Of a stretch of DNA of 64,000 bases, positions 1-11,799 are shown piece by piece. The translations under genes were made by a program, and so were the position numbers. How positions within the stretch are numbered: position 1 is the stretch's first letter; each line of letters opens with the position of its first letter. Below the pieces are notes generated by a model, which saw only the letters and a program-made list of their open reading frames with translations, made no database searches and had not been told where the DNA came from. Source of the stretch: Hymenolepis diminuta (taxonomy: Eukaryota; Platyhelminthes; Cestoda; Cyclophyllidea; Hymenolepididae); the NCBI GenBank assembly GCA_900708905.1, contig CAADRB010000052.1, forward strand, positions 607,934 through 671,933, in the 5' to 3' direction.

Positions 1-3000
1 TAACGTAACAGAAATACTCGCTACCTCTAGGCCATAAGGCGGATTTTCAAAAAATTTTCACCAAAGGAAAAAATTGTTTGAGCGAGCTTAATCAACTACT
101 TATTTATTCAATAAGCTCTTTACATCAAAGGTTCAAGATCACTAGAAACCTGGGGATCAAGTTCCGAAGTTAAAACGTTAAATCAGAAGGGCACAGAAAA
201 CTACGCCCGTTTAGTAAAAGGTAGACAACTTCAAGGATTCATTTTCAATTTGGGTTAGGATTTCAATATCTTCATTTTATTTCCAGTTACTTCGACCCCT
301 CTCCACTTTATCTCCTACTGGCTCCTTTCACTGTACCTCGCATACAATGCTTACCCATCATTAAACTTTGTATAAATTTTTATTTCTCATGGCAGTAATG
401 AAAATTATAATGAGGTCAATGACCTTTGTTAGAAAGCTAATATAATACATGCATCGAATTTCAAACAAGCACAACTGATCGCTGCTAATGAGTACTGATT
501 TTCGGTCCCTTGACAATGACAACGTTCACATGACCAATTTATAGCAAATAGTGAAAAAAGGACTAATACAATCTCCTGAAGCACATATTAATGTTCACAT
601 CTCTTTCACTGAAAACCTATCTAGAACTAGAAGGAAATCTTGCAATACCTTTGCTTCAAACGACAATGGTTTTAGTTCCTCCGCTCTGAGAATAGCAAAT
701 TTTTAGGTATTTGACCAAATCAACAGTGCGGTCGGATATTTTCCTCACACCAGTAAAACAATTGCGAGTATAAAGTTAGGAATAAGGGCAGAAATCCTCC
801 TCTGTGTTTAGAGAATCACAAAATCCAAATTGTTGAAAGAGATCGTATCTTTTTTTTGTTATATCGCCTGGAGTACACTAGATATTATATCATAAGTGAA
901 ACGGAGGTATGTTTCAAAAGTTACTCATTTAAGTTTGATTTAATGATGATTAATTTTCATCAGAATGACTGCAGAATGCCTTCTCTCCTCAAAGGATAAG
1001 TGTTTTTTAAAGTGATAGCAAGGAGAAGAAATGATCTGACGTGCATTGGAAGTACAATATCGACGCCACGTCATAAATATAATGTGGAAAAGCATCATTT
1101 ATCGATTGTTCCGTTGTCTGAACAATCATATTCCACCAAGATAGGATAATGAGGACCACCGATTGGTTTACCTTCTCCGGCCAATCACAATCCAATGTGC
1201 ACAAATAGATTATTATTTACATTATTATGTACATCAGTATACGGTCTGGTTTGAAGTGGTCTTGTCTCTTCACTTGACTAGCCTTGTCTGGTTAAATCTT
1301 TCCCTCTCTCTCTCTCTCTGCATTCTGACCAGTCGTGTCATACCTTCGTAACGGGGGGCTCGACCACACATTAAAGCATTTTGGCGACACAGCTCAATAA
1401 ACAGATTACAGAATTTTAGGCTATTAGCCGACTTATAAAAAAGTATACAATCTACTAGAATTTTCCAGGCTTTTGGCGTGAAGGTCAATATAAACATATT
1501 TCACCAAACAGCCATAAAATGTTTTGCAGACAGGAATGAAAACGTGCATTAACGCAACAATGCAATTATTAAATCTGCATGTGAACGTAAAATAGGAATG
1601 TAATTGCTCCTATTACTGTACGTAATAGTATTCTAAATGGTGTTTAAATTTGACTAGTTAACATTTTGGAGATTGTTTCAAGGTCAGAATGCGGAACAAC
1701 TTCGAAAACCCCGGCGGCCGAAAAAGAAACAATTTTCTTCCTTCAGTTATGCGAACTAAACGGATAAATTGTGGGACCCATGGCTTCCATCACTTTAATG
1801 ACCATAGCAAATTTGTAAATAATTAATGAGTAGTCTGATGAAACCATCCTTAAATTAAATTATGAATGCAAAAAGGCACCTCTAGAACATAATTAGAGTA
1901 CAAAATAGAAGAGGAAAGGCGAAGAGTGAGAACTGCGAAATTGGTTTTTATCAGAGATGGTGTTTGTGCCAGTTGGCAGTCTTTTAACCCTACCATCTAA
2001 TTTCTCACAGACCCATTCCTTCTTTTAATATTAAACAAAATAGTTCATGAAAAGCATGACCTTGAAAGTAATAGGAGAGTGGACCTTAGTTCTTGAAAAG
2101 AACGGATGCAAATGTTCACTCGATGATCATTGAAACTACATCAAAACCGAACGCAAGGTCCTCAGTTATTTCTAAAGTAGGAACAGTGAGAAAAAAAGTG
2201 TGTAAATAGATGCTTTCAGAGATTGCCATCTTTATTTTGATAGCGATAAATGACCTTTACCAACAATTGATATATTGTAGGTCAAAATTTTATAATTTCA
2301 TATTAAAACTCCTCATTTAAAAGCCCATTTTTGAAGTGTCTGTTTCCGGAAACTGTTATTACCTCCTCGTAGATGTAGCTGGATGCTGCAATGTACTGAA
2401 CTTGATACCTTATGATTGGGGCAATCATTTAATCCGACTCATGACCCAATTAGAAAGAAATCCCAACTTTTTATGGAATAAATAAATTCCGAAATTTTTT
2501 GGGATAAATGATCTATTTACTATAATGAATTCTATTGGCTATTATTAGAATAAATGGAACTTGAGTCGTCTCATCTGAACTTTTAACTTTTATATCATGT
2601 TATATTAAATTTAACAACAACAATTTAATTGATAATTGAGACTAACTTGAAAATTTATGATATTAATTAATGAAATTTAGTCATTTAAAATATGAATTAA
2701 TGTTATATTCTATTGTATCCCAAATTCGCCTCTTAATATTTGAGCATATGTGAAGAGATATGTTTGAAAGCACGGGAGAGAACAAGTTGTCATGATTTTC
2801 GCCGCTTCTGCTCCAAGTGTTTGCTTCCACAGCTTGAGATAATCGTCGTGTTAATTAGAACAACTTAAGCTCAAGGAACGATTAATAAGAAAGTTGTTAG
2901 TAAATGAGTTTATAATTAATTTCTTACTTTTCAATATTGCTCTGAACTGTCATATTCGCTTATTTGTTTCTATCGTGAGTAGGTTCACTTTGAGTAAGTC

Positions 3001-6000
3001 CAGCTCACGGAGCTGTGCAAAGGTAAAGCTTTCAGCTACCTCGTCTCTGCTAATGTTAAAAGTGTAAGTTGTAGAGTATCAGGCAAGGTCATTTAGACTT
3101 CTCAACTAGTAGAAAACTGTTCTTCTTGACAGAAGGAAGGACAATTTGAGGTGGCAAGACTGACCATTAGGATTGAAAACCTTGCAATAAGCACTGAATA
3201 TCGTAGACGAGCATTTGCGGCAATTCAGAAGACGAATCATGAAATCGTGGAATTTTGGAACGTGGATTGTCCATTTAGCAAAAATTTAATGAAGTAAAAA
3301 ACTTTGACACTTTGCGATCACCTCCCCCATATCATTTTCTAGACCTTCTGTTTCCCGATTTCAGTAGCTCCCCACAATTAATATTATCTCAATTTCATCC
3401 CATTTTCAGAACTTGTGTTGTGTTGTGCGAATATTTGATTTAAAAACAAAATGAGAGAAGTGTGACTACAAGTAATGCGTCATCGAAACCCTCTTCGATC
3501 AGATTGAGATATCCAGCTAAATGTACGCGTATTTTACTTTAATTAAATAGGAGATGATATTTTGTTTATTAAACAGTTTAAATATGGGTCTATTTGTTTT
3601 CGGAAAATCTTCCCTGGTGGGCATTTGGGAAATTTGAGTTCACCTTGAGTGAACTCTGCTAGGTAAAATCATCATCTAATCCAGTGCCACCTTGCTATCT
3701 CAGCCAACGGAGAAAAAATCTCCCCAGCTAACTTGCTGCTCTTAAACTCCAAAGAGAGGAATGGCCCCACCTACGTATTTTTTAAACTTGGTCAATTCGG
3801 GTGCACGTTTTCTTCTCCATTCGGATGAATTCGAAATGAATTGCGAAAATGCAATATTAACATCTACTACAACTCTCGCCCACTGGCCTTGAAAATTAAG
3901 CTCCATCCGAACACTCCCAAAATCCCAGGGACGTCTTAAAGTACAAGTAGAATTTATTCATCGCTTCAACTATGAATGTGTTTTGGCTTCAGGACTGAGA
4001 GTTACAGATTTACCTTTCATCTTCACAATACTAAATGTTGTATTAAAAGCTATACACCCCGTGTCGATATGGTGTCCCTGATATGGAAATGGAAGGAAGA
4101 GATAAATCCTTATTGTAATGTGTATTCAATTGAGTAGTGTCGCCACTCCCATCGTCCTAACTACAAAGCAAATGAATGAATTCTAATCCACTTATTGGTC
4201 ATAAATTGATAGCTAATAGCGATTCTTTACTGAGATAGTAAAAATTATGTACAGTACAGTTAATAGGAACATAATTTCTTCGAATTTGCACTTGACATTG
4301 AAAAATTAATTAAAATTCATTAAATGAAATAATGCACTAATTAATCATTCATTATTTTCATTTAAATATTGGTGTGCTTAGTTGAATTCAAAAATTTTGA
4401 TTAAATCATTATTCTATTTGTTACTTAACCGTCTATTATTTATAAACAAAACATTGCATTAAAGTTCTATTTTAAGAATATTAATGTATTTGAGGAGAGA
4501 ATGACACTCCTGTCTTTTATGCGGAACATATCTTAATTTAATTCAATGCTGAAAGCATAATTTTCTAATTTTAGACCTCTTTCGTAAGGTCACGTCCGAA
4601 CTGCATTAGATAGAGCAAGTACGTCCATCATTTGTTTCCCATACATCCATCAGCCCACATGCTCAACTGCGACTTGAGTGACGACCCGCATCGGGTTGGA
4701 CCGTTAATCAGATGCACCAAATGTCAGACTTGAATTTATTGTCTTGAAGTATTCATTACTACTCGAGTTAAAGCAAAAAAATTAACATCAGAGAAGGCAT
4801 CTAAGTGCGGGGAACTATGGAAGGTGTCGAGTAGAGGAAAGTGATAAAAGTTGGGATGTCAACAGAGTTTAACTTGTATCTGTAGTAAGCATTCTTTATG
4901 TTGTCGGTTACACCAATCCATGGATTCCTTAACGATGGTTAATAGACAGATCTCAGATTTGACCGACCGGTAGATTTAAACCTTGCAATAGGGTATTTGA
5001 TTTCGAAGCACTTTTTGAATTTTGATAGCTGACACAAACCGACCATGAAAATGAAAAAAACACCCTGCAAGACCTAATTTCGACCAAAAGGGAACAACGA
5101 ACTAGTCCAACAAGGTATGAAATGAGGAAAGAGATCCATTAGGAACAGGTCATGAGGTCAGAGCACCAAGAGTTTTACGTTGTTTGAACAAAGGAAGATT
5201 TGAGTTGTTCCTTTTCTCATAAAGAGTATAGTTTAATTAATTATGATCTGATAATTAAATTAGACTTGAAGCCCAGATTCATGGGTGATACCATATCTAT
5301 GATATTCCGATCTTATTAACCGGTTTATTTAGTTTCATCATTGTTTATTTACATTTTATTACCACCGAAGTAGGTCACTGATATTAACAACGATTTCATT
5401 TAATCCTACAAAGCTCGCCAGTTAGATGCATTTAACTTCACGGCTTTCACCGAAATTGGCACATTTAATGATAATGATTATTGTACAAATATATAATTAT
5501 TATTTTATATTAGCATTTTAAAATAATCGATCAGTATTTGAGACAAAAACACCAATAAAAAATGTTGAATAATGTTGTATACCATACTGTGGTGGTCGAT
5601 CTTCTTTGAATCTGAGATTGTGAAGTCCAGATACCTGGATTCCGGACGGTGGGGAAAAATTCCCCGCATTCCTGCGTCTGGCTTTTTATTGAGATGTGTA
5701 TTTGAATATTGCCTTGATATCAAACTAAATATCCTTTTTAATTAGTTAATTAAAACTGCGCATCTAATAAGCAGATAATGAATATTCACGTCATAATTTT
5801 TCAGTTAAAATGCTGGTGAATTTGTAACTCTTTGGCTTTAACAAAGCAGAAAAAAATTTCCCTTTTAACACTTATAGGAACTTATAGAAGAGAATAAATC
5901 AAATTTTATAGGGTAAATTTTGAAAATACGGAAAAATTAATCGATGTGAATCTCACAAGGCCAAGTAATAAGCAAAGGAGGATTTTATGCTGCATGTCGT

Positions 6001-6290
6001 CATTTAAGCCCTGAAGTGAATACCATGCTCCAGGGTATCCCATAATTAAGATGACACCTCAATAAAGCTTTGAGCATCTGCGTGCAGTATCGTTGAAGGT
6101 GAATTAAAGTACGGCTCCACTATAACTAAGTAGCCGATCAACATGTACCAGACACTCTGGACATTAATTAACTCAGTAATTCAAGCGATGAAGCCTTCCA
6201 AGGCATAACATCTTCATTTAGAAATAATATACGACCTGAATCCTAAAAAATCAAATGAGGATTGTGTGAATGTCTGACTTTACTTCCAAC
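1..6290. other. Non-coding stretch, mostly unassigned
   Basis: No open frame here resembles a protein family, and the short frames present lack support. The stretch is AT-rich, has a short TC microsatellite near 1303-1320, and holds a dispersed repeat copy near 3150-3420. It may lie inside the large first intron of the minus-strand kinase whose first coding exon is at 9070-9412, because no further kinase exon can be recognised here. That placement is inferred. Confidence 0.5.
3149..3420 (+). repeat. Dispersed repeat family R1, copy 1
   Basis: About 270 bases that align by eye with 34061-34330 and 46601-46875 on the plus strand and with 55190-55412 on the minus strand. Shared landmarks in order: a GTGGCAAGACTGA-type start, a GCACTGAATATCGTAGACGA block, a GACGAATCATGAAAT block, TTTTGGAACGTG, CCATTTAGTAAA, and a 3' end with CCCACAATTA. 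No coding capacity is visible. It could be a short non-autonomous element or part of a larger retroelement. Confidence 0.6.
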
Positions 6291-6340
6291 NNNNNNNNNN
6301 NNNNNNNNNNNNNNNNNNNNNNNNNNNNNNNNNNNNNNNN
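6291..6340. other. Assembly gap (50 N)
   Basis: Exactly 50 undetermined bases, probably a fixed-size placeholder. True length is unknown. The flanks change abruptly from AT-rich sequence to a C-rich stretch. Confidence 0.98.
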
Positions 6341-9069
6341 CCCGCCTCCCTCCCCTTTCTCTTAGTTATTTATTGAGTCTTACCAATTACACAATGGAAA
6401 ATTGCCCTCCTTCCATTCGCAAGAATTAATTCAATTTTCCTATCTCAATTTTTAAGCAAATAAAATATTTGATAGTATTGTCACGTGGACCTTAGATGAC
6501 CGGATTATTTGATATTGGAGAATCACATTGAAATTCAACGTGAAATAACCTCTCAACAATAGCCAGAATTTTAATAAAGTCGCGCAAACTTTCAAACTGA
6601 AGATTTGAAAAGTATTTAAAATCACAAAGTCACAGGTCATTTGGAGGGCTGTTTCACCGTGTTGAATTAAATCCTGTCATGCAAACAACAAAAGAAAATA
6701 TGAACCAATAACATCCTATTTGTGTTATACCGGTGTCATCTTAGAATTAATAAAAAATTATCCTTATTACTTATGGCTGCGGGAATAATTTACCGATTTT
6801 AATTACGGAAAAGCATCCAATAACGAGGAAGAGAAAAAAGAATAAAACGATGGATAAGGAGGAGGGAATCGAATAGAGATTGTTAATGAAATAAAGGCAA
6901 ATAAAGAGTCCTAGTTGATTGGGTCTTTGATACAGGCTGTATGTCCCGTTAAATTCCTAAATATTTGATCAACAAAAATGATCAGTGGACGTTCATGCTT
7001 CACCTACGATTCGGACATAGCTTTAAACACCGCAGTCACCAAATAGGGAGAGGAAGGTATAATATGAAAACGTCTATTTTTGAAAAATCAGGCTACAGCT
7101 GGGGCTCGGATTAAAATTTGCGCCTCGTTGTCTCTAACGTTTTCAGGAGAATTGAGAAGTTCATTTCTATTTGTAAAATAGTTTTCAAGACAATTAGAGA
7201 CACTTGTGCTGATTTTCCTTTGAGGAGATTTGAATTCTCTTGTAGCTTCATGACCACATATTTCACAATCCAGCTCAAGGTTGTCTGACGCCAGAAGAAA
7301 GCTAACTTTTGCAATTGCGTGAGTTTAAAGAATGAGTGGCTGCCCCACTCCCATCTTCCTTTTAGTCGAGCGTTTAGCCGGTATAAGTTAATACCTATGG
7401 CGTTGAAACCCACTCAAACTTTTTAACTTAGCACAGTGCACTGAGCAGTGTTCATTCAGGGTGAATACAGTCATTTAATTAATAAATAAAATATCAGTTA
7501 TTTAAATACTAGTGAGTATATCAATGATTTTAGGTAACACAACTTTGTATTTTCAGACCGATCCCTTTGGCCATTCAATTAAGTGAACTGGTTAACGAGT
7601 ACTGAGTATGACTAACATTAACGCGCTCCCAGAAATCAAATCATGACAATTGAGCTTTGGGACACTTAAATATCATAATATGGATGTTACCCCCGCATGA
7701 GAAAGGGATAAATTCAGAGATTTCAGAATACAAACAAAGTAGGACTCTTATTTATCCGACTTGATTATGTACTCCTATTCGACGCCCCTCCCTCCCCGCC
7801 CCCCTTAACTTTGCTATTTCGCGCGTTCGGATGCTAAACCATCTTAAAAGCTTGGGAAAGTGGACAATTTAACTTGGCAATCCCAGAAGGGATCTGGAAC
7901 AATATGGAACTGTGTTTTGCAAATACAACTACTAACATACATTTGTAAACATATATATATTTGTAAATACATAAAGAAATTTTTTATTTTCATGAGTATA
8001 TGTACATATAATTTGAGGGTTCATTTTATGTTCGCATTCCGCGATGATAAAAGGATTATTAAAGTGCAAATTGGTGCAGAAAAAAATTATTATTCACTAA
8101 AATGCCTTTACTAAAAAATGTCAACAGAATTGACCACTAATGACGCTTAATAATTAAGATAAAATCTTTATTGACAAAAATACATGAATTAAAAATTGTG
8201 ATTTAAATCACGTGGAACTGGCAAACATTATTGAGTTCCACAAAATAAACATAAATTTTATAAAAGACTGTTTCGATAAAATATTAGATTAGTGTTCTAA
8301 TAAGGAAGCATTTATCTCCAGTCAAGACGTGTTTAAGTAGTGTATGAATGTTAACAGAATAAAAACGGAAACACAGACGTCAACTAAAAAAGTACACAAA
8401 GGAGGACATTCGAAAGTTCTTAAAAATATTAAGATTTTGCCCTTAATCTGTACAATCTATAGTAAATATCCAACAAATAACTTTGCCCACATCAGATAAT
8501 TTTATATTTAAAATTATTTGGTTATGATACCCATTAAACTAAAAGGGATAATTCATATATACCAACTCATCTGCATTATTGCAATGTATACATACTGTGC
8601 TCATTGATTTTTAAGTTTTAATACTGAGATTCTAAAAGAAAAGCAAACTACGTGCATATATAGGAACTGATTTAACGGACATATTTCAAGAAAATGCTCA
8701 GCCAAAAATAGAGATATTTTGATCGTGTCACAAATTTCAAAGTCAAATAGTAAATGACTTATCAATAAAAAACAGAAATTCGATTTGATTTGAAATGATA
8801 CAAATGTCTCAGTAAGAAGCCAAAAAGTATGAAATATAAATTGTGGGATAAATTTCATCTCGTTCTAATCCAAGGTTTATATATAAACTTTTTGAAGAAA
8901 AGGTCTAATTAGCATATATTTGGGGTATTCAACACTGAAATTGCATAATTTCAGCATTCAAGATTTATAAGTTGAAATTAATAAAAATTTAACCAACATT
9001 ATTAAAAAATTTTAATCTAATTAGCAATTTGACCTTTAATGATTTCATAAAACAATTCAGTTGAATTAC
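6341..9069. other. Non-coding, probable kinase intron
   Basis: Nothing recognisable as coding is seen between the gap and the kinase exon. If the donor site at 9069-9068 is used, this stretch is the 5' part of a minus-strand intron that continues past the gap and probably out of the window. Sequence from about 7900 to 9000 is very AT-rich. Confidence 0.5.
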
Positions 9070-9412
9070 CTTTTGTCAACTGATGTGTGGCTAATTGAAC
9101 TTTCGAGAAGGAACCCTTGCCAAGAACTTCGTGAAGAGAGTACCTTCCAACATTCGAATTGCTTTCAAAGGGTGCTAATCCGCTCGGCACGGGGCAGAGA
9201 TTCTTCGAATCCCCACGAAGTTGAATTTGTTCGAGCACTAGGTCGTATGGTGTTTTGTCAGGAAGATCAGTATTGCCCAAGGGTGATATATTTCTTTGAG
9301 AGATCACATCATAAGTGGTGCTGCGCTTCATAAAACTGTTTGATGGGACAGATGTATTTGGATTTTTACCGCTTGGAGGGGCTTTACTTTTCATTCCAAT
9401 GTGGTTCTTCAT
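9070..9412 (-). CDS. AMPK-related protein kinase, first coding exon (partial)
   Basis: A Ser/Thr kinase N-terminus of 114 codons plus one base. It starts at the ATG at 9412 (upstream frame closed) and ends at a good donor, AAAAG|GTAATT. Residues 1-88 are a polar, Ser/Pro-rich leader. From residue 89 the sequence enters a kinase domain, with the glycine-rich nucleotide loop GKGSFSKV at residues 98-105 followed by QLATHQLTK. This pattern is typical of the CAMK/AMPK-related group (MARK, NIM1, SNRK). The LTK ending and a short TPY-x-L segment before the domain favour a NIM1- or MARK-like kinase, but one exon cannot decide it. The catalytic lysine, HRD and DFG motifs must lie in downstream exons, and none was found in the 9 kb to the left. 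The kinase should phosphorylate protein Ser/Thr, probably in polarity or energy signalling. A stranded retrocopy fragment is less likely because the exon ends exactly at a splice site. Confidence 0.72.
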
Positions 9413-10936
9413 AAATGATTAAATAGAATGCCTCCTAAATATGAATAACATTAATTTAAATAATACTTCAAAATAAAAATGAAAAATTTGTTAGTTTTCA
9501 ATGTTTTTGAAAATATTATTCCAACTAATAGTGTCTTACCCATGAGTACGTACTTGTTAAGTTTATTATTGATACAAACTGTATGTGCATAAAAATTTAA
9601 ATTCACCAATATTGTGCCAAAATAGACAAAAAGTAATCGTTTCGGCTAATAAACAATTTATAAGCAAAATAGAAGACGCTTTACTTTCCAAATTATCTAG
9701 TCATTGTTTAGAAATTTTTGAAGACCCAGACATCACATTTGCATTTTATAAAATCGCTACAACCGAGAATGACCTCAAAATTGAGGCTTTTGAAGGTGTA
9801 AACAATTAAATCTCACACAATTGAAAAGTGTACAAAAGCAATGAATTTTCATGTATATTATATTATATTAAATTTTTTATTTAGTGAGTATTGGTTTCCA
9901 AGTAACAGACACAAAAGTAGGTAATGAATGTTTTCTAAAATGTACATTTGGCACGGACATGAAAGCGGAAATTCAAAATTTCTAAGTTTAAGGACAGTTT
10001 AGAGACTCCGAAAATATAATTATAAAATGATTTTAATATGAACTTCTTTATCTATAATGTTTACGCATTTTTCTTTGACATACAGGCGATCAAATATTCA
10101 AGCGTTGGGAAGGTATAATTAAATTCAAAAGGCACCATTCAAAAATGTTGATCAAGTTCATAGCAAAAGGCTTTTCAAATGTTGGCTTTTAATAATATCT
10201 GATCGTCGATTCAAATATTAATAATATATTCCTTAATATTAATAATAATATTAAAGCAGTATAAGTGTGGATAGGAAAGAAATGAAGATGCAACATTTTC
10301 ACATTCATTGCATAACTAGGAGAAAAGTCGATTCTGATTACTTTTACGAAATCAGCATATTTTGAAATAAAGAAAGTCATTATAAAGTGGGAATACCTAA
10401 TCAGAAACTCCAATGCAGACCTTGGATTAAGCAAATTTCAGTTTAGTCTGCAACATGCTAATCATTAATAAACTGCCATTATAATTTAAGAAGAATTATA
10501 AATAATTTAGATGATAATAAAATGCTTTTAAGTTGCCTACATTTACGGAGTTGCAAATATGAACCGATATTTTCATAGAAAGTATCCAGTTAGTTAGATT
10601 CTTCATCATCGTTGCCAAATTAATTTACTTCCACGTAATTAAAGTACATTAGCTATCATCTAGGTTAATTAAAACGCTTGCATATCAATAATAATAAGGA
10701 CAGTTAATTAAAATAAATTTCATGGTCCGTATTTAGATCAATATAATTAGTTAAGATTTATAATTAATTACTTCTTATAAATTCCTTATTCAAATGCAAT
10801 CTAATTACTCATAAATCTTAAAACAAAAATTAAATTAGCAATATCACTTGTCGATCAGTAATCATGTTGTTTTTATCTATTGCTATTTAGCAGCTCAGAT
10901 TGGTTGTCTTTCGCAATTTAACCGCATTATTTATCA
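9413..10936. other. Intergenic, kinase / Iwr1 divergent promoter region
   Basis: About 1.5 kb between the start codons of two divergent genes, so it probably carries both promoters and 5' UTRs. It is very AT-rich with many TTAATTAA-like tracts. An open frame at 9585-9809 has no recognisable motif and is not called as a gene. Confidence 0.55.
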
Positions 10937-11799
10937 ATGGAGGGTAACGAAGCCATTTTTCTCAGAATAAAACGGCGACACTCTGAGCCTCCAATAGAAT
11001 GTTTCAATACGGTTCCTACCAAACGGAGGTGTCTAATTAATGAGTCTGCAGGTGTTGCGCACTTCAAATACCTCGGTACATCCTCTACTACATTTGAAAC
11101 CACAAATATTGCACTTGAAGATTTCAAAGATGTTGGCGCCTCCGGTGAACGGAAGATAATTCTATCGACGAAGCATGTCGCGCATATTGTAAATTCCTTC
11201 CAAGACGCTGTACAGTGTGAGGTATGCAATTTCTGGCCCAATTTGATATTTTGCTTTAATGTATTTAGGTACGCATCTCAAGTGCTCAGTGTAGAGGAGT
11301 GAAGAGAAAAGCGGAGGTTTCTGAAGAGAATTCTGCCATAAATTCACCTCCTTGTAAAAGCATTCGCATCATTGATCTCACAGTTAAAGACCCATCCGTC
11401 GTTATATCCTCTTCTCTAGGTAATCTCAAAGTTAACTCCGAAGACAAGCCAAGTGGTGCTAGTTCTGACGATAAGGATCAGCAGCAGATGAAGGGGCTTG
11501 ACAACGACGAAGGCAATGATAGTGGATTTGTTTACGATCTCTACGCGGTTACCCCAGACACTGAAAACAACATTAATTTGGATCCCATTGTTTACGATCA
11601 GGATTCTGATGAATTTGATAGATATGCCTTCGAAGATGATGAATCGGATTCCAATAGCGAATCAAATTGGCGAAATGATTATCCAGATGAGGACGATCCA
11701 TTCGCTCCTCGATCGAGTGAAATTGACGCCGATGATGAGGATGATAGCGATAGAAGCGACGAAAGCTATTTGTGTGACAGATATTGTTTTAATTATTAG
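10937..11799 (+). CDS. SLC7A6OS: Iwr1/SLC7A6OS-like RNA polymerase II nuclear import factor
   Basis: Two exons, 10937-11221 and 11269-11799, with a 47-nt phase-0 intron (GAG|GTATGC ... TATTTAG|GTACG), give 271 residues. Family knowledge: Iwr1 binds assembled RNA polymerase II in the cytoplasm and carries it into the nucleus through importin alpha. Visible support: an N-terminal FLRIKRRHSEPP segment matching the basic start of SLC7A6OS; a second basic patch (VKRKAEV) near residue 106; the family signature FVYDLY at residues 182-187; and a strongly acidic tail containing NWRNDYPDEDD near 228-238, the most conserved Iwr1 stretch. The C-terminal half is rich in Asp, Glu and Ser, as expected. The start was chosen because it gives the conserved N-terminus directly. 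The kinase gene lies upstream and divergent. The intron is short but keeps frame, so the model is firm. Confidence 0.85.
11222..11268 (+). other. 47-nt intron of the Iwr1 gene
   Basis: Donor GAG|GTATGC and acceptor TGTATTTAG|GT. Removing it joins two frames that both match Iwr1. Reading through it leads to a stop just after 11300. Confidence 0.8.

Noticed and set aside
1303..1320. TC microsatellite (also GA repeat near 22650)
   Set aside because: Ordinary short simple repeats with no evident role.
7111..7413. 100-residue minus-strand frame as a kinase exon
   Set aside because: No kinase motif and no matching splice sites; composition like non-coding DNA.
9585..9809. 74-residue plus-strand frame near the kinase exon
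   Set aside because: No motif, no family resemblance, AT-rich codons; too little to support a gene.
10927..11241. Minus-strand frame of 104 residues
   Set aside because: Shadow of Iwr1 exon 1 on the opposite strand.
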